Of a stretch of DNA of 64,000 nucleotides, positions 48,235-61,276 are shown piece after piece. A program made the position numbers and the translations under genes. Within the stretch, counting starts at the first letter, position 1. Each line of letters opens with the position of its first letter. The notes under the pieces were generated by a model. The model did not search any database, had not been told where the DNA came from, and saw only the letters and a program-made list of their open reading frames with translations. The stretch is from positions 963,639-1,027,638 of the forward strand of contig SJOL01001804.1 in the NCBI GenBank assembly GCA_004794785.1, given 5' to 3'. The stretch comes from Opisthorchis felineus (taxonomy: Eukaryota > Platyhelminthes > Trematoda > Opisthorchiida > Opisthorchiidae).

Positions 48235-51200
48235 GTGAGTTTGCGGGGTAACCTGAGCTTCATATTTGTGGTTCATAGCTTTTATCGAAAACTGGTTGTA
48301 AACCACTGCTCTGAAATCCTTTGATAGGGCTTTCTGAATTATCTTCGAATAATACAGTTTTACCGTGTTTTCCTCCTAAACAAGATTGATTTTTGATAAT
48401 TATTCGGAGGTTCGGTCTGCATTTTTCGAGGTACCAGTTGATCACGTCTCTCCTTTCGGACCCCATAAGTACTAGATATAAGTTAAAATTTCCAATTCGA
48501 CTCTTCTTGGTAAATAAGCTGGCAGAGTAGGATCAGTTATACCGGTCAGGTTCTTAATCATACTGACAAGATCCACGAGTGTCTTTCATGGTGGTGCACC
48601 GGTCTACTAACGTGGATTTTCATGTTCCTTAACAATGAACCATGGTGAACGATACATAGCTAAACACAAGCACTAGGTTCCATTTAAACTCAGTTCCCGT
48701 GGGAACGGCGATCAGCCATCACACTGCCATAGAGAACGTGATGAAGTCTGAAGAATCTTTCATGGTCAACTGCGCATTTGCAAACTCCTGAAGAGGTCAC
48801 GCCACAGCTATGCAACCCATCCTATTTCGCCAATCCCAAATCCTGTTTTAATCAGCTGTATCAGACGTCGCGTGTCTACCTAACTGCCCCATCACGTGAA
48901 GCTCATTTGAGTCATTTTATCTCATTAGTGGGCTTGGACTGCTGTCACTGATTCGCCCGTTCGATGGCCTTTTTATGGGTGGTTCCAAACTGGAGAATTC
49001 AGGTGGTTCGGTTCCAATTCTTACTGCTCAGATCGGAAAGTAGGGTTCATTCAGGTCACTGCTCGCTCTAAAAGGTCGATGCAACCGCGTATTGGGGCAT
49101 TTGGTTACTGGTTTGGTTGACCGTGTTTTCATGGCTATCTGGAAGTATCAACCATGGAGTATATTCAGTCGGTGTATTCAGCCTATGGGATAACAGAAAT
49201 ATAAACATATGGATAGAACTATCACTCTTAGCCCCCAACTTGGTCAGCCACTAATCCCACGAACGAGTGAGAGGAATAAACGTCTCAAAGCAAGCTGCCC
49301 TTTCCTTGGATGCAAATAGGTGTTTCGTCAATATGTGCCACTGCAAAACAGTAGTGAGTTGTCAGCTGTCATAACTATGAGGTGCAGTAGTGGGATGAAG
49401 TAATGTATTTTAGAAAAGGGATACGATCATTGTAAATGGCTACCCCCTGTTCACACCAAAAGCATTGCGGTTTCTAGTCCAGCTGTACTGGATACTTTAC
49501 AGGCAGGCATCGATGGTCGGCTTGTAAAATCTAAGTCCTGATTTGACAAAGTAAGCTGGAAAGAACTTTTAGATTGGGTCTCTTGCCCATTAATATGTAG
49601 ACATAAACAAAACAAAGTAGCGTTTTAACCAAAATTAAGCAAGTGTTCTTTTGAAAGCTGGGGAGGCCCTTGAAAGCTGAATTTGTTCGGTTTTCGGCAG
49701 GAACAGGGGTCATACGACTATTAACACGATGCAAATACACCGGAACTCGGACACAATCCCTTCATAAATCTTCAAAAATAAAATATTTGTGCTTGATTTC
49801 TCAAATAATCGGCAAGACCATTCCACATATTTTAATGCTCCATTAGGTCTTGTGGGCTCAGTATAATTACATTGCTTGGTATTTAGTGGTAACCGTACAA
49901 AATTCACGAATAACGGACACTCCAAACATGATGAAATTTTTGGTTTTACCGACAAGTGTATCCTACCGAGCGGATCACATTAGCAAGCCGTTCGCACGTC
50001 AAAATGTCCCAGATTCAAGTAGAATGGATACAATCATCCCTAAGCTAAGGGCCAAACCGTTCTCGCCAACTTAGTACAGACAATGTGACTTCATTTTGTC
50101 CTGGTTCCAGTTGTCCACGTCGTCTAAGACAATAGTCGTACCAGTGAACAACAATCTCATACCAAGGCTGAGGGTGTGTGACTGGTGGATAGCTGCGTTG
50201 GAGAGGCAGTACTGAAAGTAACCGTAATCTTACGGAGGGGAGCTTGTTAAACATGAGTCTGCACCTGAGTCTTTGTCAGTCGCAAAATGTAACATGCAGT
50301 TTGGCTTTGACGCAAGGGCTGATGTGGGTCTATCTTAATATCCGATTACCCCTGTTGCAAATGTTTTCAAATAATACCACCAGTGACTGGATGCTCAGCA
50401 TAGCTTATCTTACAGCTGTGAGTTTACTGAACTTAAATATGTTAGCAAATGTGCGAGAGGTCGTTGAGCACGTGTGACGAAGGAATAAATCGATCGCCAT
50501 AAACTTCGAATTAGGTCAGATGGAAACCCTGCTTCAAGTCAAATGCAAAGAACTTTTTTGCCGCTGCATAACGTGGCCCCTGTCATCGTCTTCTGTAACT
50601 TGACAGGATGAATTTAACATGGCAACAACCGCGAATTTTCGGTGTCAAAAGAGACCACAAACAATGAACCAAAAAACCCGTCGTGCCTGATCTTTGCTGG
50701 AAGGCCCTTCATCACTTCACAACGTTTACACCAAATATGGTTTTGTATAGCCATTTTATAAATTGATTTCCACACGGTGGCACGCAATATGCTGTAATTT
50801 TGTCCTCTCAGACTGGACCATTAATTAATGTCCATCTTCTGTCCGTACATCCTGTACATTTTCTATGCGCTCCTATTCGAGACTTATCCTGTTTGCACTG
50901 ACGAGGATGGAGCTGAAGTTCAAGCCCACTAGACACACTGGCCTCGTATAGGACTACGTTTTATTTTAAGGTCACTACATCGTTCTCCACAAGAACCCCA
51001 TACCAATTATGACCAAAGGAAATTCGTCCCGAAACGCTATTTTCAAATGCTTCTTGCAGAAAAAGAAAACATTTTTTATTGTTATGCATTCACAGATGTC
51101 CCACGCAAAAAAACAAGCGAATTCACTATCGTTCACCAGTTTTTGCTTCGTCCACAAAATAAAGTACAGTCAATGAGAGCACAACACAACACATTACTTC

Positions 51201-54200
51201 TAGGATTGCTGAATGCTATTAGCCAGTCCACTGCCGGCTTCACTCTTCTTGGGGCCTACCAGATACGCGTGGTTCCTGAGCTTCCATCAACCTTATGTTT
51301 TACTGCGTTCACCAAATTGTACGCAGACGACGAAATATACTGATTTCTGTATTAAACTGGTGTTAACAAGTAAATCACATGAATCACATGCTATTCCTAA
51401 ACTGATTATGCTCTGCAAAGTATAGCATACACGAAAGATTCAGCTGAAGCTCTGGTTAACGTGAAAGTAATTTGCAAATCAGTGTATTCGCTTTTTCTGT
51501 GAATCCCAGTAGCAAAACAGCAACCAGTCTTCAGACTACAGCCAATCCCCAGGGCATCATGAAGTGTTGATTAGCTGATTTAAGTTGTTTGTGTCGCAAG
51601 CTGTGCACATTCTCGTCCAGGGAAGCGCGACCTGGCAGACAAACTGACAAACACAGGTTCAGCCTGGCCTGGAGCAACCGACACGGTTACTGCGAACACG
51701 GTGGATACTTCGGTCGAAATTCAGTTTCCTTTTCGCCTTAGGTTAACCAGACAAGTTTCCCCGGTCGATAGGCACACATGCACATCTACGGAAACGGGAT
51801 ACCTCTAAGCCGAACATGAGGTACGAGTCATCTGTGTTGTGATTGGATAGACTGCAGGCTTCGCCTGTCTTCATAGAGGCGAAGTTTCACACATCGGGCG
51901 GTTTTAGGCGTAAAAAGCGTTTGCACACTATATATACACGAATCTAGCAAGACTCGTTCTACACTGGGTTGTTGATGTTACCCGAGGAAGGCATGTGTAT
52001 TGGTAGTATTAATAGTGGTACTGCTGGCCATGCACAATGGAAGTAGATAAGGCAGGCATACTAAGTGCTTAGCTTTATACGGCGTTTAAATGTTTATTAG
52101 TCCTGCGGCTACAAAATACAACTAGACCTGAAAACAGGAATGTTAACCTGGATGTTCATTTAGAACAAGACATAAAAATTGATTTCACATAGTTGTGACA
52201 TTTCCCACGTTGAATTTTTCATTCAAAGTCTTTCGGGGCGAAGCATTTGAATCGAAGATTACAGCTGTTCCTCCTTGTCTGGATGTAGCAACGTCGCAAA
52301 TCTTGCGAATCACTGAGGCGCTGTTCAAGCCGATAAATGATGGGGAAATTTTTGTCAGCTCTAACGAATTTTTGAAGTTTCCTGAGTAAATTTGTTTCTG
52401 CTAGACAAATGTCTGTAAAGCTGATGCAGCCCAGTTGGTGAGTATCGGTATTGCGACGCTTGCAAATATCCACGGATATTTGAATAAATGGCATTCGAGA
52501 TAGGAGTATGGGCACGATTCTTCAGTACCACTTGGTTGCACAGCAGTTTGATTAACATACAGTTAACTGGGATCCGTCGCACTTTATCCGTCAGCAGCTC
52601 ATATTCTGTGTAGATACACCGACGACGAGTTCTCGCCACTCAGTTACTAAGCTCGGCGAACAAGCCAACAACTAACAGATCCACCAGAGCGACTAACATT
52701 CTACAGCATTGTTTACTGTGCGCCTATGTGGGTTTCTCAGAAGACTCAAATGGGGTGGAGGATTGCCCGTCTTTCAGTTGTATGTTGGGACTCCACTGGA
52801 GGACATCGTCCTATGAAAGATCGAGCTACACCACCAGTCATACTAAACCTTAAGGATTTATGACACAGGTTGTCAGCGAAGAATGGGCTATTGCCATTTT
52901 GTGTAGAATATCAACACGTTGGCTGATCTTTAAGTGGCTTGATGGTGCACACGTAATGCATTGAGGGTTGCAGGATTTTCATGTTCGTGAAAGCATACTG
53001 GGTAGCTGTTAGAAGATCTATACACGTATGAGATTGGACAACATTACCTCTAAACACCAGGTAAAAGTAAGCGAATTCTCTCGGTTGACCGTGACTCCGG
53101 TAAGGCAAATAACGGAAGAAGCGTATCCGCACGAGGATTACACACACCTGTAGGGCCGTATAGAGAAAAACACCGCTACATAGACGTTAAGTAGTGTGTA
53201 TCAGGAGTAATTTGACAGTAAATTCATGTCGCGTTCCTTCAACCTCAGCTTTCAAATTTCTGACGTGCCTTTGCAGAGGCAAGATAGTCACCAACTGCTT
53301 CTCTACGGGCAAGCAGATAAAGGTGTATACAATTAACATTTATCTGATACAAATCACGTAGGGCAATAAATCTATTTCAGCAAACAAAGTCTGTTTTGGG
53401 CGTTTAGAATGACCTCCACCCTGAAAATATCCCGAGGAGATTGTTAAGATTATTTTTTTCAGTCTGGACAATCGGATAAAAGAGAGAAGTTGCGGCGTTT
53501 GTTCACAGGTCACATGTGCAGCCAGGATAAAGGTGAGCGTTTCCTGTCTTATCACTTATCGCATGTCTAGACAACGCCAATTTTTATTGACTTTACCTGT
53601 ACAAGGTCACTACATTGACTTACTCCCTTACACAATATGCTCGTTTTTTCAATGAGAAATGCGGAGTCTATAAAATATGGTTTCCCAGAATCTGTCTCGT
53701 TATATGTTAGCGCAGAGCACTTATGTATTTTTCAAGTGGCTAAAAATCATGTTGATATTGGCCGTGCTAAGAAACCAGTATATTGAGAGACGAGTACAAC
53801 AGTAACCTCTTTAGGGTTCCAGAAATTGTAAAAGTTTACGTAGACTCGCGAGGGCCCAAACATCGAGATTATTGGTGACACAAATACGATAACCTTCTGT
53901 TTCATTTACCAGACAGTTTTCTAAGCAGGCAACAATGCAAGTCACGTGCGATATCCCGCCAAGGAAATTTTGCAATTTGTGGGCAATTCATAACCCGACA
54001 CGGCTCGGTTACGACCGCATTTATCACGTCACAGCTTACATTGTCATATAAAATATAATCACACATTTACAGTAAATAATGTCTCAACTTTTGTTTCGCT
54101 ATACAGCTCCTAACAAAATGTATACGGCCAAAGCCGGTTGTTATTTATGAGCCCAAAATTACTATATCCGTCAGAATGCCTGTACTCTTGTACGTCCAAA

Positions 54201-57200
54201 ATCCAAACAGAAAAACAGGCCTGTCTCTCTTGCTTTGACGGTGGAACTTTCGGGAGCTGAGCTTCACGTAATTTTAAACCGCTTAAATACGAGCTGAAGA
54301 TTTTTAGCTACTAGGAAGCAACTGGGTGAAAAGTGCCCTTCAAGTCACTGATTTTTGACTTAAATAAAGAGGATTCTCTTGGACAGTGGAATGAATCCGG
54401 CGGATGACAACAGACTGCTCCGTTTGTAACTTCGAATTCCCCCGCGTTACATTCAAATGGTTAGCGGAAAGTCTTTGCTTTTTCATCAAATTCGGGTGCT
54501 GATAGGTGCTTTGAAGACATTCAGCAGACTTTTTTGGTGATCCCAAATACACACACGTTAATACATTCATAGGACTTATAGCCTGTGTATAAGCCATCAC
54601 GGTCCTGAGAAACAGATTTTCTGGTTTCATTATTTGCCCATTTAGTTAAGAAAAACCAGTAAACAAACGGATACGGGGCACATATGTGCTTTCAAGTTGC
54701 GGAGGGAAAAATCACCTCTGATTCTCCTGAACTAGAAAGTGATTCCAACTCTTTGAATCGATTAGTAACCCGATGATACGGAGCTACACGAATCGAAGTT
54801 TATAACAGTCAGTACACTTTCCCGGTCTGTTCTACTTGTTTCTATTTCACCACACATACAAGATCCATGAAAACATCCATAGTCCCGGTTTTCTACTTCC
54901 GCTTCTATATTTGGTTTCTCATTTCTGTGGATTCTGAGCCTCCTGTCCTAGTGATCTATCATATTTTCTTATTTCTATCCCAGCCAACTTGAAGCACGTG
55001 TTCAGTACGTACGTTCGGACCACCTTTGGTTATTTTACGTCGCCATTGTTTTTCATTTCCATTCTTGCATTCCTGTCCTTTAAAGTTTCACACATTTAGT
55101 TAGACATCTGTCCCCTCCACACCAAGTGGACTGGTTGCTGGTAAACGATTCTCAGCTTAGAGGAGAATGTCGCTTGTCGGTCGACAGTTTTGGATCGGAA
55201 TCAAACTTGAAATTCGTGACGCTTGAACTCCCGGTGGTTTCATCAAGGATAAAAGCACAAAACATTTCCTCTCCGACTTTTGGGGGACGTCCGAGAGGTG
55301 AAAATTATGCATTTCAACCTCCAGGTAGAGCCATTGTAGCTCCATATGCAACTCGGCCACTTGTTTCCTTGCCATGTCCCCTGTCACTTGTTGACTAGGA
55401 TGGTGCGGGAACAGTCAGCGCCTTTTCAAGCTATCCAAATTGTGCACTGCTGTTTGATCAAATCTAATTGTTTTGCACAGTTAGACCCAAAATCATGCTT
55501 ACTGTGGGTTGGCAGGCTTCCAGGGAAAAGAATCAAACGTGGTTAATAAAACTCACAAACTATTCAACCACATTTGTTTTGAATTTAGTACATATACTAC
55601 TTAAAACTTATGAACTGTACTAGGTGACACGGTGAGTACAAGGGAAGTCGAGGTGACACGATGCAACTTCATTGTCGGATTAGCGTACAAATGAACTCGG
55701 TGATGTCCTCTGGATGTCAATACATGTGTTGCTAGCGTAACTTCAGGACAAGCGAAAAAATGTTGACCGCTAGCTTGAATCATTCGAAGATTTTTTGTGG
55801 ACGGAGCACCATTAGCCGTAGCAGACATTTTCAGTGGTGGCACTGCAAGGATCTCAGCATAGTGAGACCTTTGATTATGAATTTCTCGTTAGACTTACGG
55901 CCATATCGGGATAATAGCAACTGTAATGTGTAGTGTTCTTCTAAAAGAACCTCCTGAAGAGGATACCTTCAGAAATGCATGAAGTTTACTGTTCAGGACT
56001 TTTTCTCTGTAAAAAGACGAGTAACCCCTGAAGAGAGTATATTTTTAAAGAGAGCGCACCTGATTTACCAAAGGTCAAAATACAATTACACGAAGAAGAC
56101 AGTTTAACTGTTTTTTGGTCAGCGAGTAGTACCCTCTTTACCGTGAGGTTTAAATGAGTTTTCGCTCACCTGTACCAGCTGAAACGGTGAAGTCGTTTTA
56201 AGTTCGTGAATCGCCCCCGAACAGGTCAACAGCTAAGCCAAAGCTTCCGTACTTCTAGGCTGGTCAGGTGATATTCAATGGATTCAATATAGGTAAACCT
56301 GGCACTCACCAAATCTTGGTCTGTATCGATTAGCCGAGGTGAATGAGCAAGGCTCCAGTGGCCTCATGAGAGCTGTCATTCATTTGAAGCAGCTAACAGA
56401 CTGTGTTTGGAGCAACCTCGAGGAGAAGGTCAGTTCTGTTGCACTGGTGATTAGGACGGTAGACGGTACAGTTACTCACCGTCACCTATTCGTAAGATTG
56501 TTAACGAGTATAGAGTTGAGCTCTTGGTGTTCGTTCGAAGATCGCCACAGTGTATTGGAAGAGTACATGATGGGATAAAGGCGTAGCGTGCCAATCAGAA
56601 ACACTTTATGCAAGGAAAGGTTATGCAGGTTGCGCGCTACACTGAATCCAAATATAACCATGACTGTTTCTCTCAGTCCAGGAAATGACAGCGCGAGACA
56701 TTCAAGTGACCTTATTTGTGAGACTGTTGAGGCTGTTGCATAGCGTACAGGACGTAATCATGAATTATGCGATAGCTGTGGTATAATTAACGCTCTTGGA
56801 GTCAGTCACATTCATTAGGTTTTCCTTGATTTTGAGTGGGCGAGTTATAAACCATTCGAAAGAAACAGACTAATGCCATGCTAGCGTGTATCGGTGTTTT
56901 CCGACCATAGTATAAACAGCACAACAGTGGGCTTTAGGGGGTTATATTGACTGGGTTCACGCAAGAACAGTAGTGAATTAAAACTTCATTGGAATGTTGC
57001 TACACAAAAGGATTGATTAGTTAAATTTGAGCTTGAGAGATTTTCCTATTCTGGATAGTGATTTGATTCATGCAAGTCTGAAAAAAAAACAATTCCTCCT
57101 CGTACCGTACCAGGCTTCATTTAAAGTGCAGCTGTTTACTGCCGAAGTCATAGAAATTATAAGACTGGGTCCCCGTGCTCTGGTCAGTAGACCGATGTGT

Positions 57201-58271
57201 GCTTAAATTGATTTTACCTCAATTCTACTAATCAAAACCACTAGGAAGCTAGTGTATCTATGATGGAGTTGCACAGGAGCCCATCTCTGCTACCACAAAT
57301 GCATGCTCCGAGATGTGCTTTTACCAGAAAACTTGGTTTGATAAAATTCCTATCCAACTGCGCTCTTCGTTGCTTGGAAGCCTATGTGCCCGTAACTGAG
57401 CTTTTTTTGTAGGTATTCTTGTCCAGGTATGTTAATTTTGGGAAGAAAATTAAGCTGGAGATAATGTAGAACTGCGGATTTTGGAGCGGCAGCAAATTAC
57501 CGCAAAAAATCGCTATATTTTTTTCTGCTCACTCACCAAGCATACAGCTTGTCCTACAGATGCTTCCCTCGGACGTTTGAAATAACCAATGACCAACCCG
57601 GTTTTGACCAAATTACTTTTACCCGGCATAAGCTGTCCATCACTGAATAGGGAGCTCACAGTGAACGAGACAGGCGCCGTACATCGAAAGAAGTTCAGGT
57701 TTCCTTTAAATCAGCATTCGCAGGCTTGCATTGGTTTTCAGGGAGTTACTACGTAAACTAACCGCAGCTGGTATATAGAGAACATTTCCCTTCTCCTAGT
57801 TCAGCCGTATCTACCATTTGATCCTTGGGCATGCGAAAGCACTTTCACTGAAAGCCTGTATGTGCTTCCTGGCCAAGCTTGATCTCAGACCCCGTAGAGC
57901 ACACCCTTCTGGGAACAGCACCGTTTAGGCCGGTCTCCTCCGGAGACGAACACTGGTGTTAAGTAGACGAACCTGCTTTAATCAGGGCTATGTTTACAAC
58001 CGAAGACAGTACCTCAGAAACTATGATGAACTGCATCAATGAATAAGGGATGACGAAATTTTTCTACGAAGATTAGGCATAATCTCATATAGTAAGGACT
58101 TTCAGGACATTTGACCTAGATGCTTCACAAGAACACAGGACTCGGTCATCAAGGCTCCCAGGGACTGTTCCGACTAAGCTCTTGGCTGTTGTTTAAATTC
58201 ACGATAATTTTGGTTTAAGTATGCATTTATGGTGCAGACCTTTCTATATATTCCTCCGTCTGACCTTCCAG
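48235..58271 (+). other. Intron 1 of the tetraspan gene (10.0 kb)
   Basis: GT-AG intron (GTGAGT ... TTCCAG). It holds a family C hammerhead repeat near 51.2-51.5 kb. I see no convincing coding exon elsewhere in it: the open frames near 50.2, 52.2 and 55.1 kb are short and have no supporting splice pattern or family match. Several phrases look like old repeats (for example 48.5-49.1 kb and 57.6-58.0 kb) but I could not assign them. Confidence 0.75.
51210..51490. mobile_element. Family C fragments inside intron 1 (copy C3)
   Basis: The minus-strand part (51,300-51,215) contains GGCCCCAAGAAGAGT, GAAGCCGGCA and GTGGAC, the ribozyme region of family C with CTGATGA worn to CTGGTAG. A plus-strand part near 51,430-51,480 (GATTCAGCTGAAGCTC, AATTTGCAAATCAGTGTA) matches the right end of C1 and C2. 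This is again an outward-facing, inverted arrangement. Confidence 0.42.
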
Positions 58272-58358
58272 CTTTCATTTACCGGGATGATTGGAAGTCT
58301 GTTTTGCTTCGAAAACCGCTGCCAACGTTTCAACCGATCCTACAGTGTTTCGATGCGG
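58272..58358 (+). CDS. Exon 2 (29 codons) of the FAM189/ENTREP-like gene
   Basis: This short 87-bp exon was found by asking what must join exon 1 to exon 3 in phase 0. A pyrimidine-rich acceptor ends in TTCCAG at 58,271 and a donor GTAAGC begins at 58,359. The reading starts LSFTGMIGSLFCF, which completes membrane segment 2 begun by exon 1 (about residues 507-527), and continues with a basic, Asn/Arg/Ser-rich cytoplasmic loop (residues 528-543). The pattern Ser-x3-Gly at the splice junction matches the corresponding stretch of FAM189 proteins, where Ser-Gly-x2-Gly precedes a basic loop. It is an exact multiple of three and symmetric (0-0), so skipping it would keep the frame but remove most of one membrane segment. 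Confidence 0.78.
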
Positions 58359-60394
58359 GTAAGCAATTCGTCCCTGAGTGATATGTGAATTAGTCTACAT
58401 AATGGTATGCTGTTGGTTTACATATGAATAGCGCATGCCGGTATTCACTGATTCTTTTGGGATAATTCGGGTATTGCGTTCAACAGTCGTCATAAAATTG
58501 GCTGCTGCGCACCGTGTGAGGAACCAATGACACGTGTCCAAATAACTGGCAATCCTAAGTGGAGGGAGAATATTATCTGTCTCCTTTTGAGTTCAGAGCA
58601 AAGTTGACTGCACTAGGGTTTGTTGCTGTTGTTTTATGCAATTCTGTCACCAGGAGGGTTCACGAAGTTGGTACACTTAGGAAGTGTAGGGGAATGACTC
58701 GTCCGTCAGCTGGGTTCATACACCTGCAACAGAGTAGGAGGTTACGTTGTTCTTACGGTCGCAGTCGTTCCTCGGAGAAGTAAGGCTTTTGGAGATCCCC
58801 GTTTACCACTATTACTGCCAATATTATATAGGACTCATTGATTCCAACTTCGGAATGCACTCTGGACCAAGTGTAAAAATCAGGGTGTCTTACAAATGCC
58901 AATTTGAAGTTCATACTATTAACCGGGAGTTCCAGCCACAAGTAAAAAAGCACACTTCAAAATTTTTGAACATCCACTTGGCAGTCCGTGTCCGCCACCT
59001 GTTTACAAATTTTCATGTGTGCTACGTGCGAATGGATGTCTCATTTCAAGCATTACCAAACTCATTACTCCCTGAGACTTGATTATTTTCATGTGATCAT
59101 GTTTAACATTGGGTGACAGAAGAAATAAGTTTGCTCAAAGTAGACAGGAAATTTTGTGAAAACCATTCACTTGGACACCACCTGATCACTATGCAGAATG
59201 TCGTCCCAAGATAGACCGTTGTTCTTGCGTTCTTAGCTGATCCTAAAATCCCTAGGGGGCGAATACAACTATTACGCTTCACGTGCAAACCCACATAAAC
59301 ACAAGACGTCAGCTGAAACAGTCGCGTCCAAATCTGAAAAATCTGGACTGCTGTGATGAGCAGCGAAAAACTGTGCGGAATTCGAAATGGTCGAATGCGG
59401 TTGGAATTCCTTCTCGTACGTCCTTATACGGTACGGCCGATGGTGGAAAACAAACAGAGCACACTATTAGATAGTTCGCGCACGGAGGTTAAGAATCGAA
59501 CCGGATGCCACATATGCAGTTGAAATATTGGAGAGATGGCCGCTGATCCTATCAAACATCATCCGAATGGTATTTATTGTTCCCGGTCTGCCATGCATGC
59601 ACCGGTGAGGCTCATAAGGGTCGCCTTTATTGTCAACGCATGTAATAAATTGACAGGGCGGCAAAACATCAAGTTTATGCGCGCTTACCTCAGAAACTTT
59701 TGTTTTATCTTTTTCAAAACTTCAGGCGGACAGGATCACAAGTGCGTTGCCTCTCAAATGACCTGATACTGATTTCCGTATCAAAAGGAGTCTATTTGTA
59801 GACTTTAACGTTAGCACCGATCCGGGACAAATTTAAGAGTAATTATATGACCACAGATGTGAAATGCAGAGGGTGAATCACTTGACAATTGTTGTAGTGT
59901 ATCCATATACCGGGAAATAGAGCACTGCAGTGCGCAACAGGATTTTGATGTGGATGCATAGTACTACGTATGTTTTGTAGTCCAGGCTCTTGAAAAGTCA
60001 CTCAAAAAGATAGACTAGTGGTGAGGGGTAGAATCAACCAGTTTAGTTAACGAAAAAAAAACTGGAAACAGATGACCAAGCTAGATATTCCGAGTTCTCT
60101 TTGCACACACCGACTCCTTGATGAGAAAACTGTTTGAATATTCATCGGGCAATTAAAAGGACAACTACACCAAGTTCTAAACACGCGACAAGCATTTTTT
60201 GTGACGTGAAACACTAAAAGTAACGAGACTCACACCGTATGAAGTTAAACTGCGTCCCATCTATTGCTCAGAAGAAAAAGCAGGTGCACGGGTTTCACTA
60301 AACTGTGCTTCGCATTACCATGCAATAGCAACTTATTGACCCACGATGACATTGTTTTTTATCCATCTTTTCTCTACTAATCCAACCTCTGCAG
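58359..60394 (+). other. Intron 2 of the tetraspan gene (2.0 kb)
   Basis: GT-AG intron (GTAAGC ... CTGCAG with a TACTAAT branch-like site). Open frames at 58.56-59.08 kb do not match any family I know, and their absence from the mature reading frame is consistent with the phase 0-0 join of exons 2 and 3. Confidence 0.75.
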
Positions 60395-61276
60395 CGTGCT
60401 ACAGGCATATTGAGCCTCATCAGTTGTGTTCTTTGCCTGGTGGCAAGCATCTTTTCTGGACAAAAAGGAAATGTGATTGCTACTAGTGGACATCCGTGTC
60501 AAAGTATACGCCTGACTACACAGACTAAAAATGCAACACAGTCTTCGGGTTTGCCTGAATACGAACATCAGTGCTGTTCAGACACTTCCGGTCTCGATGG
60601 CCATAACGTTTGTCAGTGTTTGAATATGCGGAACCAGGTAATATGGAGTTACCATAAGATTACCTGTCGCTATCTCATTTCTTCCGTGAAAGATTATCTC
60701 ATCCTACAGTCTGCGCTCATGGCTGTTGCGGCTGGTGTGTGTCTTTGGTTTTGGGTCGTGTTAACCGAGCAACGCTATGTGCTGGGTGCTATTCCAGCCG
60801 TTCATCCGAGTCCAGACACGAAGTCCAAAAAACAAAGTATTTCCTCTCCAAGGACTTCTTGCGGAGAAACTACAACCACATCATACGATGGACGTCACAG
60901 CTCCTTCGATGGCACGGAGCAAACACGGAAATCGACTGTAAATCGTTTGAACTGTGTTCTAGAGCATCCAAGCGGTAATTTGATATCCAATGGTACTTGC
61001 AAACGTGATAGCAGTAGATCTGGTTTTTCGGACAACGTTTCTCGCTCTGATTCGCCTTCTATCCATGCTGAAGAGAGCGTACCACTCTCTTTTGAGGAAA
61101 TGCATTACAAAAATTCAGACCAAGGACAGTGTTTGAAGGATAGCGGGGTCGTGAGCTCGGACAATGCAGATATGGATCCTGAGTTTACAAAGTGTACCAG
61201 AGAACACAGCAGCAGTGATCTGAATTTTATCAAGCCGGATCTCTCTGGATCGGACAAGAATAAATCAGGACCTTAA
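60395..61276 (+). CDS. Exon 3 (last coding exon) of the FAM189/ENTREP-like gene
   Basis: Begins after a good acceptor (branch-like TACTAAT at 60,375, then CTCTGCAG), phase 0, and runs 293 codons to TAA at 61,274-61,276. It encodes residues 544-836. Membrane segment 3 is about 547-565 (GILSLISCVLCLVAS) and segment 4 about 644-667. The loop between them has six cysteines (578, 603, 604, 616, 618, 634) and an N-glycosylation sequon at N589, so it is probably luminal or extracellular. The C-C ... V-C-x-C spacing resembles the loop of FAM189B as I remember it. The 169-residue C-tail is Ser-rich and mixed-charge, with no PPxY, unlike vertebrate ENTREP proteins. A nearby second acceptor (CTACAG, ending 60,404) would shift phase and is less likely. 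Confidence 0.82.
   Translation, partial: RATGILSLISCVLCLVASIFSGQKGNVIATSGHPCQSIRLTTQTKNATQSSGLPEYEHQCCSDTSGLDGHNVCQCLNMRNQVIWSYHKITCRYLISSVKDYLILQSALMAVAAGVCLWFWVVLTEQRYVLGAIPAVHPSPDTKSKKQSISSPRTSCGETTTTSYDGRHSSFDGTEQTRKSTVNRLNCVLEHPSGNLISNGTCKRDSSRSGFSDNVSRSDSPSIHAEESVPLSFEEMHYKNSDQGQCLKDSGVVSSDNADMDPEFTKCTREHSSSDLNFIKPDLSGSDKNKSGP

Noticed and set aside
47932..48306. 124-codon minus-strand frame over the exon 1 end
   Set aside because: Shadow of the coding strand; it crosses the donor site without meaning.
48961..49020. Possible alternative exon 2 between CTCATTAG and TCAG/GTGG
   Set aside because: The translation does not continue the membrane segment, and the 58,272-58,358 exon fits phase, splice sites and family pattern far better.
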